Source: Leucothrix arctica
GTDB taxonomy: Bacteria > Pseudomonadota > Gammaproteobacteria > Thiotrichales > Thiotrichaceae
Assembly: GCF_003172895.1 (NCBI RefSeq)
Contig: NZ_QGKL01000039.1
Span: 186,001-250,000 of the forward strand
DNA: 64,000 nucleotides
Direction of reading: 5' to 3'
The translations under genes were made by a program, and so were the position numbers. The notes beneath the pieces are model-generated. The model was given only the letters and a program-made list of their open reading frames with translations. It had not been told where the DNA came from and did not search any database. Positions within the stretch are counted from its first letter, which is position 1; each line of letters starts with the position of its first letter. Positions 25,514 to 35,227 of the stretch are shown piece by piece.

Positions 25514-25895
25514 AGTGCAATATACCAGGAATGGCGAGGGTAAATGGCGCGATAATAGCGTCAAATGTATACCCATCATCTGCAATCATCTGGTAACTTC
25601 CCTGCATCGACCCAACTTGCGTTTCTATCATTGTGCCGCTGGTGTAGCTAAATGACTCGCCTTCTTTAAGGTGAGGTTGTTCGCCAATTACGCCTTTCCC
25701 CTTCACTTCTTGAATGCGACTTTCAGCATCTGTGATGACCCAGTGGCGAGATAATAGCTTTGCCGCTTCGCTACCGTGATTTTCTACCGTTATTGTGTAC
25801 GCAAAAACAAACCTATTATTGTCTTCATCAGACTCAGAGGGTAAATATTCAGTTTTTACGTGAACACGGATGTCGTATTGTTTTATTTCATTCAT
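25512..25895 (-). CDS. apaG: ApaG domain protein
   Basis: A 127-residue single-domain protein with a fibronectin-III-like beta-sandwich fold. It shows the family features RFVFAYTITVENHGSEAAKLLSRHW, GKGVIGEQPHLKEGESFSYTSG and MQGSYQMIADDG. It is linked genetically to Co2+/Mg2+ homeostasis, but its biochemical role is poorly known. Length matches E. coli ApaG (125). The start has no clear Shine-Dalgarno sequence and lies 24 bp from the divergent trmO start. Here it is separated from apaH (14752). Confidence 0.94.
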   Translation of the reverse strand: MNEIKQYDIRVHVKTEYLPSESDEDNNRFVFAYTITVENHGSEAAKLLSRHWVITDAESRIQEVKGKGVIGEQPHLKEGESFSYTSGTMIETQVGSMQGSYQMIADDGYTFDAIIAPFTLAIPGILH

Positions 25896-25902
25896 GGGAG
25901 TG

Positions 25903-25912
25903 AAGTATAATA
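25903..25912. promoter_or_regulatory. Shared near-symmetrical -10 element between apaG and trmO
   Basis: The 24-bp gap contains GTATAATAC (25905-25913). On the plus strand this gives a perfect TATAAT (25906-25911) nine bases before the trmO ATG. On the minus strand it reads GTATTATAC, giving TATTAT or TATACT 8-11 bases before the apaG ATG. Both mRNAs would be leaderless or nearly so. This agrees with the lack of a ribosome-binding site on either side. No convincing -35 was found in either direction. Confidence 0.5.
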
Positions 25913-25919
25913 CGTTTCA

Positions 25920-26639
25920 ATGAATAATTTTACTCTTTCAGCCATCGGCTATATATCTTCTTGTTTCAAGGAGAAATTCACCATTCCTCGACAACCTCGC
26001 TTGTTGCCATCTACGGTTGCAGAGTTGGTATTAGAAGAGCCTTACTCTGCGCCAGAAATTGTCCGAGGGCTGGAGGGTTTCTCTCATATATGGATTATAT
26101 TTGCATTTCATGCCGTGCCTGTAGGGCAGTGGAAACCAACAGTTAGGCCACCTCGGCTGGGTGGCAACAAGCGAGTAGGAGTTTTTGCTACTCGCTCAAC
26201 GCACCGTCCGAATCCTGTCGGTTTATCTGTTGTGGACCTGTTAGATATTCAAATTGATGGGGGTAAAGTTAAGTTGATCTTAGGTGGTTGTGACTTTTTA
26301 GACGGCACTCCTGTACTTGATATCAAACCTTACCTTCCCTATGTTGACTCCATTCCTGAGGCACAAGGCGGGTTTGCACCTGACTTGCCTGAGAAGTCAT
26401 TGACAGTTACCTTTAGCGAATCTTCAGAAAAACAGTGTACATTGGCTTCCGAACGCTTTTCTAAAGACGTAAAAGTACTGATTTCAGAATTACTTGCACT
26501 TGATCCCCGTCCTGCTTACCGGGTAGGTGAATTTGGTGAGCGCATTTACGCGACTCATTTATATGATTTTAATTTGCGTTGGCGCTACCTTGAACAAGGT
26601 GTCGTTGAGGTTGTTGACTTAGATGTTAAGGAAGATTAA
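25920..26639 (+). CDS. trmO: tRNA (N6-threonylcarbamoyladenosine37-N6)-methyltransferase TrmO
   Basis: A 239-residue protein of the TsaA/YaeB/VirR family, which N6-methylates t6A37 in tRNA(Thr) using SAM. Conserved pieces are IGYISSCFKEKFTIPRQP, FSHIWIIFAFHAV, the signature RSTHRPNPVGLS and GTPVLDIKPYLPY. The C-terminal domain ends with RPAYR and the YDFNLRWRY stretch. Length matches E. coli TrmO (235). The last 17 bases overlap the start of the dacB gene. Confidence 0.95.
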   Translation: MNNFTLSAIGYISSCFKEKFTIPRQPRLLPSTVAELVLEEPYSAPEIVRGLEGFSHIWIIFAFHAVPVGQWKPTVRPPRLGGNKRVGVFATRSTHRPNPVGLSVVDLLDIQIDGGKVKLILGGCDFLDGTPVLDIKPYLPYVDSIPEAQGGFAPDLPEKSLTVTFSESSEKQCTLASERFSKDVKVLISELLALDPRPAYRVGEFGERIYATHLYDFNLRWRYLEQGVVEVVDLDVKED

Positions 26640-28128
26640 ACCAGTGATTACTGTTGTCCGACCATTATTACTGCTGTCACTAGTGTTTCCCTCATTGGCG
26701 GTTAGTGACACTCTGCCGAAGAGTGAGCCTAGTCCTGCGCTCGTCCATCAAACTGTTCAAGAGCAAACAATTAGGCAACTACCAGCACCTGTACTGGATA
26801 TCCTTAAAAAGAATAACGTTCCGGGCGAAAACCTCAGTGTTTATATTCGAGATCTAAACGCAGAAAAACCGATGTTGAGTCATAATATCGATGCTTCAAG
26901 AGCACCGGCCTCTACCATCAAGTTAGTCACAACTTATGCAGCGCTTAAGCAGTTAGGCCCTAATTATTCTTGGAAGACAGAGGCTTGGACTCGCGGCGAG
27001 ATCAAAAACGGTGTTTTACAAGGTGACTTAATTCTTAAGGGGCATGGCGACCCATTTTTAGTTTATGAGCGCTTCTGGAAGTTTGCTCATGAGTTACGTG
27101 ATCAAGGTTTGACAGCGATTACGGGTGATATCATTATTGACAGTAGTTATTACAACATACCTGCACACAAGCGAAGCGCGTTTGATGGTCAAGGGTTTAG
27201 AGTGTACAACGCTGGCGCTTCGCCACTGATGTTTAATTTTCAAGCGTCACGTATACGGCTCGCGGCCCCTGATAATGAGGAAGCAACCAAAGCTGATGTT
27301 GCTCACTTTCCCCCTTCTAAAGGTTTGAAAGTAGATAACCAAGTGCGGTTGGTCGCCGGTCGTTGTAAGCGACAACACAGTCGGCCAAAGTTAAGTTGGA
27401 AAACTGATGGCTCGTTGCTGGTTAAAGGTACATTTTCAAGAGATTGTCCTGCACGGTTCTTAATGCGTTTAGTCTCAGAGCCTGATCAGCATGTGTTTGA
27501 TGCGTTTACACAGTTTTGGCAGGAGTTGGGTGGCGTGTTCAGCGGTCGATTAAAAGTTGGCAAGATAACCGATGGAGACGAACTTTTTTATAGTTATGCG
27601 TCACCAACTCTTGGAGACCAAATCCGTTTGATCAACAAGTGGAGTAATAATGTCATGACTCGCCAGTTGTTTTTAACAACCGGTGTGAATTATTTTGAGG
27701 CGCCTGCTACTGAGCAAAAGTCACGAGATGCTATAAAAGCCATTATTGAACAGCAGGGTGTCAATACTGACGGCATGATTGTTGACACGGGCTCCGGCCT
27801 GTCTAGAAAGACGAGAATTACTGCCCGACAAATGGCACAATTACTGGAACTGGCTTATCGTGATGCCTTCATGCCAGAGTTTTTATCATCTCTATCCGTG
27901 CCTGGTTTGGATGGAACGTTAGCGTCACGGTTTAAAAATGAAGATTTGAAAGGCAGAAGTCACTTAAAAACGGGTACGTTAAATAATGTGACTGCACTAT
28001 CTGGTTATATGTTGAATCGGAAGGGACGACGGTTGGTCGTTGTTATTCAACATAATGGTAGAAAAGCATCCTCTTCAGCGGGCGCTAAAGTACAAGATGA
28101 AATACTTCGCTGGGCCTTTGAGCAGTAG
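26623..28128 (+). CDS. dacB: D-alanyl-D-alanine carboxypeptidase/endopeptidase (PBP4 type)
   Basis: A 501-residue class C penicillin-binding protein with a signal peptide (about 1-28). Active-site motifs: SxxK as S97-TIK-100 in APASTIKL, SxN in KWSNNVMTRQL and KTG in SHLKTGTLNNV. The large insert between SxxK and SxN (about 170 residues) is characteristic of PBP4. It trims pentapeptide and cleaves cross-links in the periplasm. The start ATG is inside the end of trmO; a better start with a strong SD is not obvious. It is followed 26 bp later by tamA. Confidence 0.94.
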   Translation: MLRKIKPVITVVRPLLLLSLVFPSLAVSDTLPKSEPSPALVHQTVQEQTIRQLPAPVLDILKKNNVPGENLSVYIRDLNAEKPMLSHNIDASRAPASTIKLVTTYAALKQLGPNYSWKTEAWTRGEIKNGVLQGDLILKGHGDPFLVYERFWKFAHELRDQGLTAITGDIIIDSSYYNIPAHKRSAFDGQGFRVYNAGASPLMFNFQASRIRLAAPDNEEATKADVAHFPPSKGLKVDNQVRLVAGRCKRQHSRPKLSWKTDGSLLVKGTFSRDCPARFLMRLVSEPDQHVFDAFTQFWQELGGVFSGRLKVGKITDGDELFYSYASPTLGDQIRLINKWSNNVMTRQLFLTTGVNYFEAPATEQKSRDAIKAIIEQQGVNTDGMIVDTGSGLSRKTRITARQMAQLLELAYRDAFMPEFLSSLSVPGLDGTLASRFKNEDLKGRSHLKTGTLNNVTALSGYMLNRKGRRLVVVIQHNGRKASSSAGAKVQDEILRWAFEQ

Positions 28129-28154
28129 TGAAAATGAATTTACGGGGAAACTGA

Positions 28155-29909
28155 ATGATTGCGCTAAAACAGAGACGATTAATCTCATTGGTAGGAGCTG
28201 TGGCTCTGTGCTTATTTGGACCTGTACAGGCTGCTGAAGATGAGCCGTTAGCTAAGCTAGCGATTACTGGTTTATCCGCTGAGTTAAAGGCAGGGCTTGA
28301 AAAGCATCTGCCCGTAAATCAACCAGCCTGTAAAGCATCTAAAGCTGAGGTGAGTGATTACTTTCTGTCGCTAAAATCTGGCTTTCGTAAAGGTGCTCGT
28401 GCGCTAGGCTACTACGATGCTGAGTTTACGTCTGGCGGTAAAGAGGTCAATGGTTGCTGGGAAATCACATTAAGTGTTGTACCCGGTGAGCCTGTCAGAG
28501 TCATTAGTCAATTTATTGAAGTTAAAGGAGCGGGTCTTAATGAGCCACTCTTTAGAAAGGCGCTCGCAGAGCCGCCTTACAAGCAGAATGATATTCTTAA
28601 TCATCAACTCTACGACGACTACAAAACACTACTCACGGAATCCGCTGAAACACTGGGTTACCTAGATGCCGTTTTTGAGCAAAAGGCAGTCACCGTAGAT
28701 CCGCTTGCCTATCAAGCCAGTGTTAATTTAGTGCTAAACACTGGCCCTAGATACACCTTTGGTGAGGTTGTGATCGAGCAAAATATCTTAAATGATGATC
28801 TTATTACTCGATATATAAAAATAAAACCCGGTACCCCTTTCAGTACTGAAAGCGTCATAGACCAGCAGCAAATTTTCCAGCGTAGTGGTTACTATTCAAA
28901 AGTTAATGTTGATGTAAATGTTAAAAATGCTAAGAACCTGCAAATACCGGTCTATATCAAACTAACGCCGGCTAAGCGTAACAAGTATAAATACACCGCA
29001 GGTTATGGAAGCGATACGGGGGCTCGTGTTAAAGCTGAGCTTCTACGTCGTTGGACTGGGCCAAAAGGGCGACAAGTAGATGCCTCTGCTCAGGTAGCGG
29101 AAACGTTATCGTCCATTAACTTGGAGCTCACTGAGCCTAGAGAGAATCCAGACTATGATTCTTTAAAGTATCTAACGGGTTTAACGTATGATACGTCTAA
29201 TGATGTAGAAAGTACTGCGTTTAATTTCGGTAGCACTTATAAACGAAAAGTGACTGACGACTGGGTACAAGAGTTGTATGTCAACGTACTGTTTGACCGT
29301 ACGCAAGATGATGGTGATGAGCCTGATGATTCCATTTTAACCTTGGCTGGCGGACGCCTGTCTAAGACTAAAACGAATAATGAAAAATCAGCGACAACAG
29401 GTTGGAATGTAAACCTTCAGTTACAAGGTGCGCTAGATGGTGTGCTAAGTGATCAAAGTCTTGGGCAGTTTAAAGGCAGCGGTAAATATATATTCCCAGT
29501 CGGAAAGGGGCGTTTAGTTAACCGCATGGAAGTGGGTTATACGTCAGCTGGCGACTTGGAAGATCTACCGAAAAGTCTTCGTTTCTTTGCCGGTGGTGCG
29601 AACAGTGTACGTGGTTACGACTTTGAAGATATAGGTACAACCAATAGTTCAGGCTCTGTGATCGGTGGTAAGCACTTGCTCACGGCTTCTGTTGAGTATG
29701 AGTACCCTATCAAAGACGAGTGGAGTATCGCGGGTTTTGTCGATACGGGCGACGCATTTAACAACTGGGATGACCGAGACATGAAGTATGGTATCGGCTT
29801 TGGTGGACGTTATCGCTCGCCTATCGGACCTGTACGTTTAGACGTCGGCTTTCCTGAGGGCCACTCCGGTGATGCAACGTTTTACTTAAGTGTTGGGCCT
29901 GACTTGTGA
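28155..29909 (+). CDS. tamA: Outer-membrane autotransporter assembly factor TamA
   Basis: A 584-residue Omp85-family protein. A signal peptide (cut after VQA, about 26) is followed by three POTRA domains (about 30-270), then a 16-strand beta-barrel. The barrel includes the lid-lock motif RFFAGGANSVRGYDFEDIG and the terminal segment SPIGPVRLDVGFPEG, ending in FYLSVGPDL. TamA works with TamB in envelope biogenesis, in autotransporter insertion and lipid transport. The GGGGAAACTGA before the ATG is a good RBS. The stop overlaps the tamB GTG start by four bases. Confidence 0.95.
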   Translation: MIALKQRRLISLVGAVALCLFGPVQAAEDEPLAKLAITGLSAELKAGLEKHLPVNQPACKASKAEVSDYFLSLKSGFRKGARALGYYDAEFTSGGKEVNGCWEITLSVVPGEPVRVISQFIEVKGAGLNEPLFRKALAEPPYKQNDILNHQLYDDYKTLLTESAETLGYLDAVFEQKAVTVDPLAYQASVNLVLNTGPRYTFGEVVIEQNILNDDLITRYIKIKPGTPFSTESVIDQQQIFQRSGYYSKVNVDVNVKNAKNLQIPVYIKLTPAKRNKYKYTAGYGSDTGARVKAELLRRWTGPKGRQVDASAQVAETLSSINLELTEPRENPDYDSLKYLTGLTYDTSNDVESTAFNFGSTYKRKVTDDWVQELYVNVLFDRTQDDGDEPDDSILTLAGGRLSKTKTNNEKSATTGWNVNLQLQGALDGVLSDQSLGQFKGSGKYIFPVGKGRLVNRMEVGYTSAGDLEDLPKSLRFFAGGANSVRGYDFEDIGTTNSSGSVIGGKHLLTASVEYEYPIKDEWSIAGFVDTGDAFNNWDDRDMKYGIGFGGRYRSPIGPVRLDVGFPEGHSGDATFYLSVGPDL

Positions 29910-32900
29910 GTGCTAAGCGATCTATTAGCGATTATATTTTTTCGCCATTAGTATGGATTCAAATCATCATACTTTTTGTGTTGATGACATTGCTGGCGTT
30001 GGTGTTGACGCCACTCGGTCCACTGATTGGTGCATGGGCAGGTAATACTTTTGTTAAAGAATTAAAAATTGAAGGAGTCAGCGGGAGCTTACTTACCGGT
30101 ATTAATGTCGACAAGGTTAACTATGACGATGGTCAAGTACTGACTAGTCTTAAGGGGATCGACATTGATTTTGGCGGGCCTGACTTCTCCAATAGTTTGG
30201 TCAATGTCGATAGCTTGAATATCTCCAGCTTTGACATAGTGCTGTCAAAGTCAGAGACGTCTAGAGCGAGAGGAGAGCCAGTAAATATTGGTGACTTTGG
30301 TATAGCGCCTATTAATTTGAATGTTCTTAAAGGTAGTCTTGGTCAATTTAATGTCATTGAAGAAGGTCAGAACTTATTTGGTTTAACTGGCCTCAAGTTA
30401 GATAATACAAAGATCATTGATAATAAGATTTTGCTTGATGGTGTCACAGCTAACATGGCTATGCAGCCTACACCGATAAGTATCGCAATTAACTCGGCAT
30501 CATTGGATATGCTTGAGCCTCATGCATTAGATTTAAAGGCTAATATGGCTTGGTTGCACCCTGATATAGGGGATGTGAAAGCGGATATTACCGGTACAGG
30601 GTTGTTGCAGGCGTATGAGTTAACGGTTGACGGAGATATCGATAACTCTGAGCTAGGTAAGCAGGTAATAAGCGCTGAAGCATCGGGTAACTTTGACTTT
30701 ATTGACTTCAAAAAACTAAGCCTGACGGGTGACAGTGGCAATGTTCAAGCGATTGGTGAGTTAGCATGGGTGCCTGCCTTATCAACAGATTTGGCGATTA
30801 ATGCGAAGAGCCTAAATGCCGCGCAATTTGTGCCTGAGTGGCCAACAGATATCACGAGTAAGCTGCAATTAAAGGTTGGTACTACTGAAGGAAAGACTCG
30901 CATAGGCTTAGATATTGAGGACTTGAACGGCACAGTAAGAGGGTATCCGTTGACGGCCACGGGCGAAGTCTCAATGCTCAATGAAGAGTTGTTATTTGAC
31001 AAGCTAGAGATTAAGTCGGCAAAGAATATTATTAAGGTTAATGGTCGTGGTACCGAGCCGTTTGACTTAAGTTGGGATGTTTATGCACCTGACTTATCGA
31101 GTTTAGCCGCTGGCGTTAAAGGGCGTGTTTCAGCTAAGGGTACGTTAACTGGAAACATGAAGCAGCCTATTATAAACGGGACGCTTGATACGACGCGTCT
31201 ATCGTTTCAAGGCAGTAGTTTAGATAGCGGAAAGCTAGACATTAAAACCAGTAATGGTGACTTACAAATAGATGGAAAGCTACAAGGCTTAACGGTCAAT
31301 AATGAGCGTATTCGAAATGCGACATTATCGGGTCGCGGTAATATTGAATCACACAAAATTGATCTTTTAGCTAATCATAGCCAAGCAAAAGTAACGGCTT
31401 CACTTGATGGTGGTTGGGACGGAACGGCTTGGCAGGGTTTGCTCACTAAAGCAACGGTTGATAATAGTGCAGCAGGTAAGTGGGCACTGCAAAAACCAAC
31501 TAACATTAAGCTATCCGCGGCAGGTATTGCTACTGATGAGTTATGTATGGCGTCGAGCAGTGGCTCCGCTTGTACAAACATAGATTACAACGATCAAGAT
31601 GGCTTTAGTACATCTGGTAAGTTAGCAAACACACCATTGGATATTCTGAATCCTGTACTTCCACAAGGGCTAGCGCTAAAAGGGCTGGTTGGTGGTGAGT
31701 ATAGCATCACTATAAACCCAGACTTGAAAGGACAGGCCAACCTTAACTTTTCAGCAGGTACGGTTAACCTCACTAAAGATGGAAAGCTCGAACGCTTTGC
31801 TTATCGCTCGGGCTCATTGGTTGCGGATATTAATGGTAATGATATCAAGGCGAGTACCTCACTCAAATTAGCGGATAAAGGTGCTATTGATGCAAGCGCA
31901 GATATTAAACTGTCACCGAGTGACGGGAAGCATGTAATAGATGCTAAAGGTGAGTTTACTGAGATTCCACTAGGATTAGCGCAGGCCTTTTTACCGGCTG
32001 AAATTAGCGCTACTGGTCAAGCAAGTGGTGCGTTCAACGTCAACCAAAATGGATCAGCTAGAACAGGAACGCTAGTATTATCAAGCCCTGATGTCCAACT
32101 TGTCTATAAGGATAGTACCGCCGGAAATCAGCGTTATAACTTTGATGAAGTAAAGCTCAATGCCAAATTAGACAATGACTTAATTAACGCTGATGCAGCG
32201 TTAAGTCTCAAAGGTGGCGGTAAGTTGAATGCGGTTGCTACTGTTGATCTTTCTCAGTCAGACATCATTAAAGGGATTACAGCACAAGGTAAGGTAGAGG
32301 CAATGCCGTTGGCGTTAGCACGCCCTTATTTACCCAAAGAGGTTGATGTTGACGGCCTTATAAGTGGTGATTACCGCCTAACACAAAGTGCTAATGGGCC
32401 AGTGGGTCAGGTAGACCTAAGCGCAACCGATGGCAGCTTCACTTACAAAGCGGAAGGTGTTGACGCTCAACGTTACCGTTACACCAAAGTCCAACTGAAA
32501 GCGTCTCTGCAAGATGAAAAGATATTGGCTGATGCGGGTATCGAGTTGCAAGGTGGTGCGGTGCTAACTAGCAAAGCTACTGTTGACCTTTCTCAGAAAG
32601 ACATTCTGAAAAGTATTACGGCTGAGGGGCAAATCAAGTCGATGCCTTTAGCATTAGCTCGCCCGTATTTACCTAAAGATATCGATGTTGATGGTGTGAT
32701 TAGTGGTGACTATCGACTGACGCAAAATGCTAATGGGCCAGTGGGTCAGGTAGACCTTGAGGCAAATGATGGGTCGTTTTCTTATAAAGCCGAAGGCGTA
32801 GAGCGCCAACGTTATCGCTATACCAAGGTACAACTCAAAGCCACAATGCAAGATGAAAAAATCTTGGCTAATGCAGGTCTCGAGTTACAAGGTGGTGCGG

Positions 32901-35227
32901 TTTTAACGAGCAATGCGAGTGTTGACCTTAAATCGTTAAGTGGCGGCGGTAAGCCAATATTTTCAGCAGAAGGTAAAGTAAACGCTATTCCATTGGATAT
33001 GGCACAGGCCTTTTTACCAAAAGGACTGATTGTTAAAGGTAACGTCAACGGTACTTACCAACTGCAACAGCAGACACAGTTGCAAGGTAATGTGGCATTT
33101 GAATTTGACCAAGGTTCTGTCAGTTACGACGATGGTGTCACTGGTGCGCAGTTGTATCGCTTTAGTTCTGCCAAGGTTATTGCCGATATCCAAGGTGATA
33201 ACGTGACTACCGACTTAAACTTAGCACTTCAAGACGGTGGAACATTTAGCACAAAGGGTCGTTTGAACCTTGCGAAACCAAATAACTTGTATGACTTCGA
33301 GGGTGATGGTCAGTTAAAAGCATTCCCACTGGCGCTAGTGCAACCTTACTTACCTTCTACGATAAAAGTAAAAGGCGTCGCTGAAGGTAGTTACCAACTG
33401 ACACAAAGAGGCGGACAGCAAGGTAGAATCAACCTAAAACTTCCAACAGGTAGTGTGTCTATTCTTGATGAAAAGGGTGAAGCGCAGACTATTTCGTATG
33501 AGTTAGCTGAGCTGAATGCGACGGTCAATGGCAAAAATATTGTAGCGGATACACGTATTACCCTAGAGCAGGGTGGTGTGATTGACGGTAAAGGTACGGT
33601 AGTACTCGGCGCTAATGCCAATGCGCATCGTATTGATGTTGAAGGGCAACTGATCTCTGTTCCACTATCTATCGCTAAGCCTTATTTACCAGAGGACTTT
33701 GGCCTTCCTGGTAAAATAAATGGTACTTACCGTTTAAGTCAGCGTAATGGGCAGCAGTCGGGTAATGTGAAATTAAGTCTGCCTAATAGCTACTTTACCG
33801 TTGCCACAGCTTCTGGCGAGAAGCGTTCATTTCCTTACCAAGACGGCATATTAAATGTCACCTTAAACAACAAGCAGATTGATGTTGATAGCAGCTTAGA
33901 CTTTCAAGGTAGAGGAACGCTGAAGTCACGTGCTCAAGTAGTATTACGCGATAATGGCTCGCCAACGATTAATGGTGTTTTTGAAGTCAACATTCCGAAT
34001 ATTTACTGGGCACAAAGTTATGTGCCGTACAGTCGTGGTTTACGTGGTCAGGTAGTCGGTAAGGTGAGTGTGAGTGGTGTCATTGATAAGCCAAGAGTGA
34101 CCGGTCAGATTGCATTAACAGACGGATACTTACGACTACCACAGGTAGGTACTGAGTTAACGGATGTGAATGTCCGTATTCAGGCTGATCAGTCAAACCA
34201 AGCACGCATTGTCGGTACGATGAATTCGGGTGGTGGAATACTGACAGCGACGGGTAGTTTGTCGTTACAAGATATAAAAAGTTGGTCGGCACAAATGAGC
34301 TTGACAGGTAGTAACATTAAGTTTGTTGATACCAATGAAGCTGAAGCATTCATGACGCCTAACTTAGAAATTACTGCGAACGCTAGTGCGATTGTGATCA
34401 ATGGAACGGTCGATATTCCTAAGGCGTCCATTAACTTAAAAAATGTGCCAGAGCTGAGTATCGATGAGTCTGAAGATGTTATTGTTATTGGTGAGACAGC
34501 GAAGGGTGAAGATATTAAAGCGGTACGTTTGCAACCCAATATATTGGTTCGCTTAGGTAACGAGGTTTTCTTTAAAGGTTTTGGTTTTAGTACGCAGCTT
34601 ACTGGTGGTATTCGTGTCACCAATAGTCGAAATACTATTGTGACAAATGGAACGATGCAGATTGTTAATGGGCGTTATCAGGCCTATGGGCAGGATCTAA
34701 AAATCGCTAATGGTCGTTTAGTATTTAATGGACCACCTAAGAATATCGGTGTGGACGTAAAAGCGGTTCGTGAGATTACAGATGGTGAGGTAGGTATACA
34801 GTTGTCAGGTACGCTGCAAAAGCTGAAGTCTACAATCGTTTCTGATCCCGTACTGGATGATACCGATGCCTTGAGTTACCTGCTTACAGGAAATAGCTTA
34901 AGCTCCGCTACAGGGCGTGAAACTGCGCTGCTAATGCAAGCGGTAAGAGGTTTGGGTATTGATGGTAGTGATGGTTTGGTGCAAAAGATTGGTAAGTCGC
35001 TGGGTCTTGATGACTTGAGTATCGTGACACGAGATGACTTTAGAGATAGTGAGTTGCAGCTAGGAAAAAGGTTAGGGCCTAAGTTGTACGTGAAGTATTT
35101 AGTAGGAATCTTCGACTCTGCTCACCGTATTGCGGTTGATTACAAGATTAATAAATACCTTAATCTTGAAGTGCAAGCGGGTGAAGAGCAGAGTATCGAC
35201 TTGATCTATGAATATGAACGAAACTAA
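29906..35227 (+). CDS. tamB: Translocation and assembly module protein TamB
   Basis: A 1773-residue AsmA-like protein, longer than E. coli TamB (1259). A single N-terminal membrane anchor (about 16-42) is followed by a very long beta-rich periplasmic body and the conserved C-terminal DUF490 domain (about 1400-1773). The latter includes the LPQVGTELTDVNVRI, VTNGTMQIVNGRYQAYGQ and DALSYLLTGNSL stretches. The protein spans the periplasm as a lipid-conducting hydrophobic groove docking on TamA. Extra length comes from about six ~113-residue repeats (see separate entry). The start is GTG within the GTGA overlap with tamA. The 3' end overlaps the convergent rhodanese gene by four bases. Confidence 0.95.
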   Translation: MSAKRSISDYIFSPLVWIQIIILFVLMTLLALVLTPLGPLIGAWAGNTFVKELKIEGVSGSLLTGINVDKVNYDDGQVLTSLKGIDIDFGGPDFSNSLVNVDSLNISSFDIVLSKSETSRARGEPVNIGDFGIAPINLNVLKGSLGQFNVIEEGQNLFGLTGLKLDNTKIIDNKILLDGVTANMAMQPTPISIAINSASLDMLEPHALDLKANMAWLHPDIGDVKADITGTGLLQAYELTVDGDIDNSELGKQVISAEASGNFDFIDFKKLSLTGDSGNVQAIGELAWVPALSTDLAINAKSLNAAQFVPEWPTDITSKLQLKVGTTEGKTRIGLDIEDLNGTVRGYPLTATGEVSMLNEELLFDKLEIKSAKNIIKVNGRGTEPFDLSWDVYAPDLSSLAAGVKGRVSAKGTLTGNMKQPIINGTLDTTRLSFQGSSLDSGKLDIKTSNGDLQIDGKLQGLTVNNERIRNATLSGRGNIESHKIDLLANHSQAKVTASLDGGWDGTAWQGLLTKATVDNSAAGKWALQKPTNIKLSAAGIATDELCMASSSGSACTNIDYNDQDGFSTSGKLANTPLDILNPVLPQGLALKGLVGGEYSITINPDLKGQANLNFSAGTVNLTKDGKLERFAYRSGSLVADINGNDIKASTSLKLADKGAIDASADIKLSPSDGKHVIDAKGEFTEIPLGLAQAFLPAEISATGQASGAFNVNQNGSARTGTLVLSSPDVQLVYKDSTAGNQRYNFDEVKLNAKLDNDLINADAALSLKGGGKLNAVATVDLSQSDIIKGITAQGKVEAMPLALARPYLPKEVDVDGLISGDYRLTQSANGPVGQVDLSATDGSFTYKAEGVDAQRYRYTKVQLKASLQDEKILADAGIELQGGAVLTSKATVDLSQKDILKSITAEGQIKSMPLALARPYLPKDIDVDGVISGDYRLTQNANGPVGQVDLEANDGSFSYKAEGVERQRYRYTKVQLKATMQDEKILANAGLELQGGAVLTSNASVDLKSLSGGGKPIFSAEGKVNAIPLDMAQAFLPKGLIVKGNVNGTYQLQQQTQLQGNVAFEFDQGSVSYDDGVTGAQLYRFSSAKVIADIQGDNVTTDLNLALQDGGTFSTKGRLNLAKPNNLYDFEGDGQLKAFPLALVQPYLPSTIKVKGVAEGSYQLTQRGGQQGRINLKLPTGSVSILDEKGEAQTISYELAELNATVNGKNIVADTRITLEQGGVIDGKGTVVLGANANAHRIDVEGQLISVPLSIAKPYLPEDFGLPGKINGTYRLSQRNGQQSGNVKLSLPNSYFTVATASGEKRSFPYQDGILNVTLNNKQIDVDSSLDFQGRGTLKSRAQVVLRDNGSPTINGVFEVNIPNIYWAQSYVPYSRGLRGQVVGKVSVSGVIDKPRVTGQIALTDGYLRLPQVGTELTDVNVRIQADQSNQARIVGTMNSGGGILTATGSLSLQDIKSWSAQMSLTGSNIKFVDTNEAEAFMTPNLEITANASAIVINGTVDIPKASINLKNVPELSIDESEDVIVIGETAKGEDIKAVRLQPNILVRLGNEVFFKGFGFSTQLTGGIRVTNSRNTIVTNGTMQIVNGRYQAYGQDLKIANGRLVFNGPPKNIGVDVKAVREITDGEVGIQLSGTLQKLKSTIVSDPVLDDTDALSYLLTGNSLSSATGRETALLMQAVRGLGIDGSDGLVQKIGKSLGLDDLSIVTRDDFRDSELQLGKRLGPKLYVKYLVGIFDSAHRIAVDYKINKYLNLEVQAGEEQSIDLIYEYERN
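31960..33970 (+). repeat. Six ~113-codon tandem repeats inside tamB
   Basis: The units begin with a PL..A..(F/Y)LP motif at about 31960, 32299, 32638, 32983, 33319 and 33657 (spacing 336-345 bases, always in frame). Each continues with a G.Y.LTQ segment, a G.V.L..DGS segment, a (Q)RYR-type segment and a GG-rich strand. Units 2 and 3 are closest, sharing MPLALARPYLPK, GDYRLTQ, NGPVGQVDL and LQGGAVLTS. A 30-base perfect match (32389-32418 and 32728-32757) is embedded in otherwise diverged DNA. Confidence 0.85.

Noticed and set aside
25403-25585. 60-codon minus-strand ORF across the candidate RNA
   Set aside because: It has no ribosome-binding site, is rich in His and Met, overlaps the end of apaG and runs against the terminator; it is best explained as chance.
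31960-33970. Regular repeats that might be read as a CRISPR-like or satellite array
   Set aside because: Periodicity is ~340 bases, always in frame, with protein-level conservation; it is a TamB repeat array.
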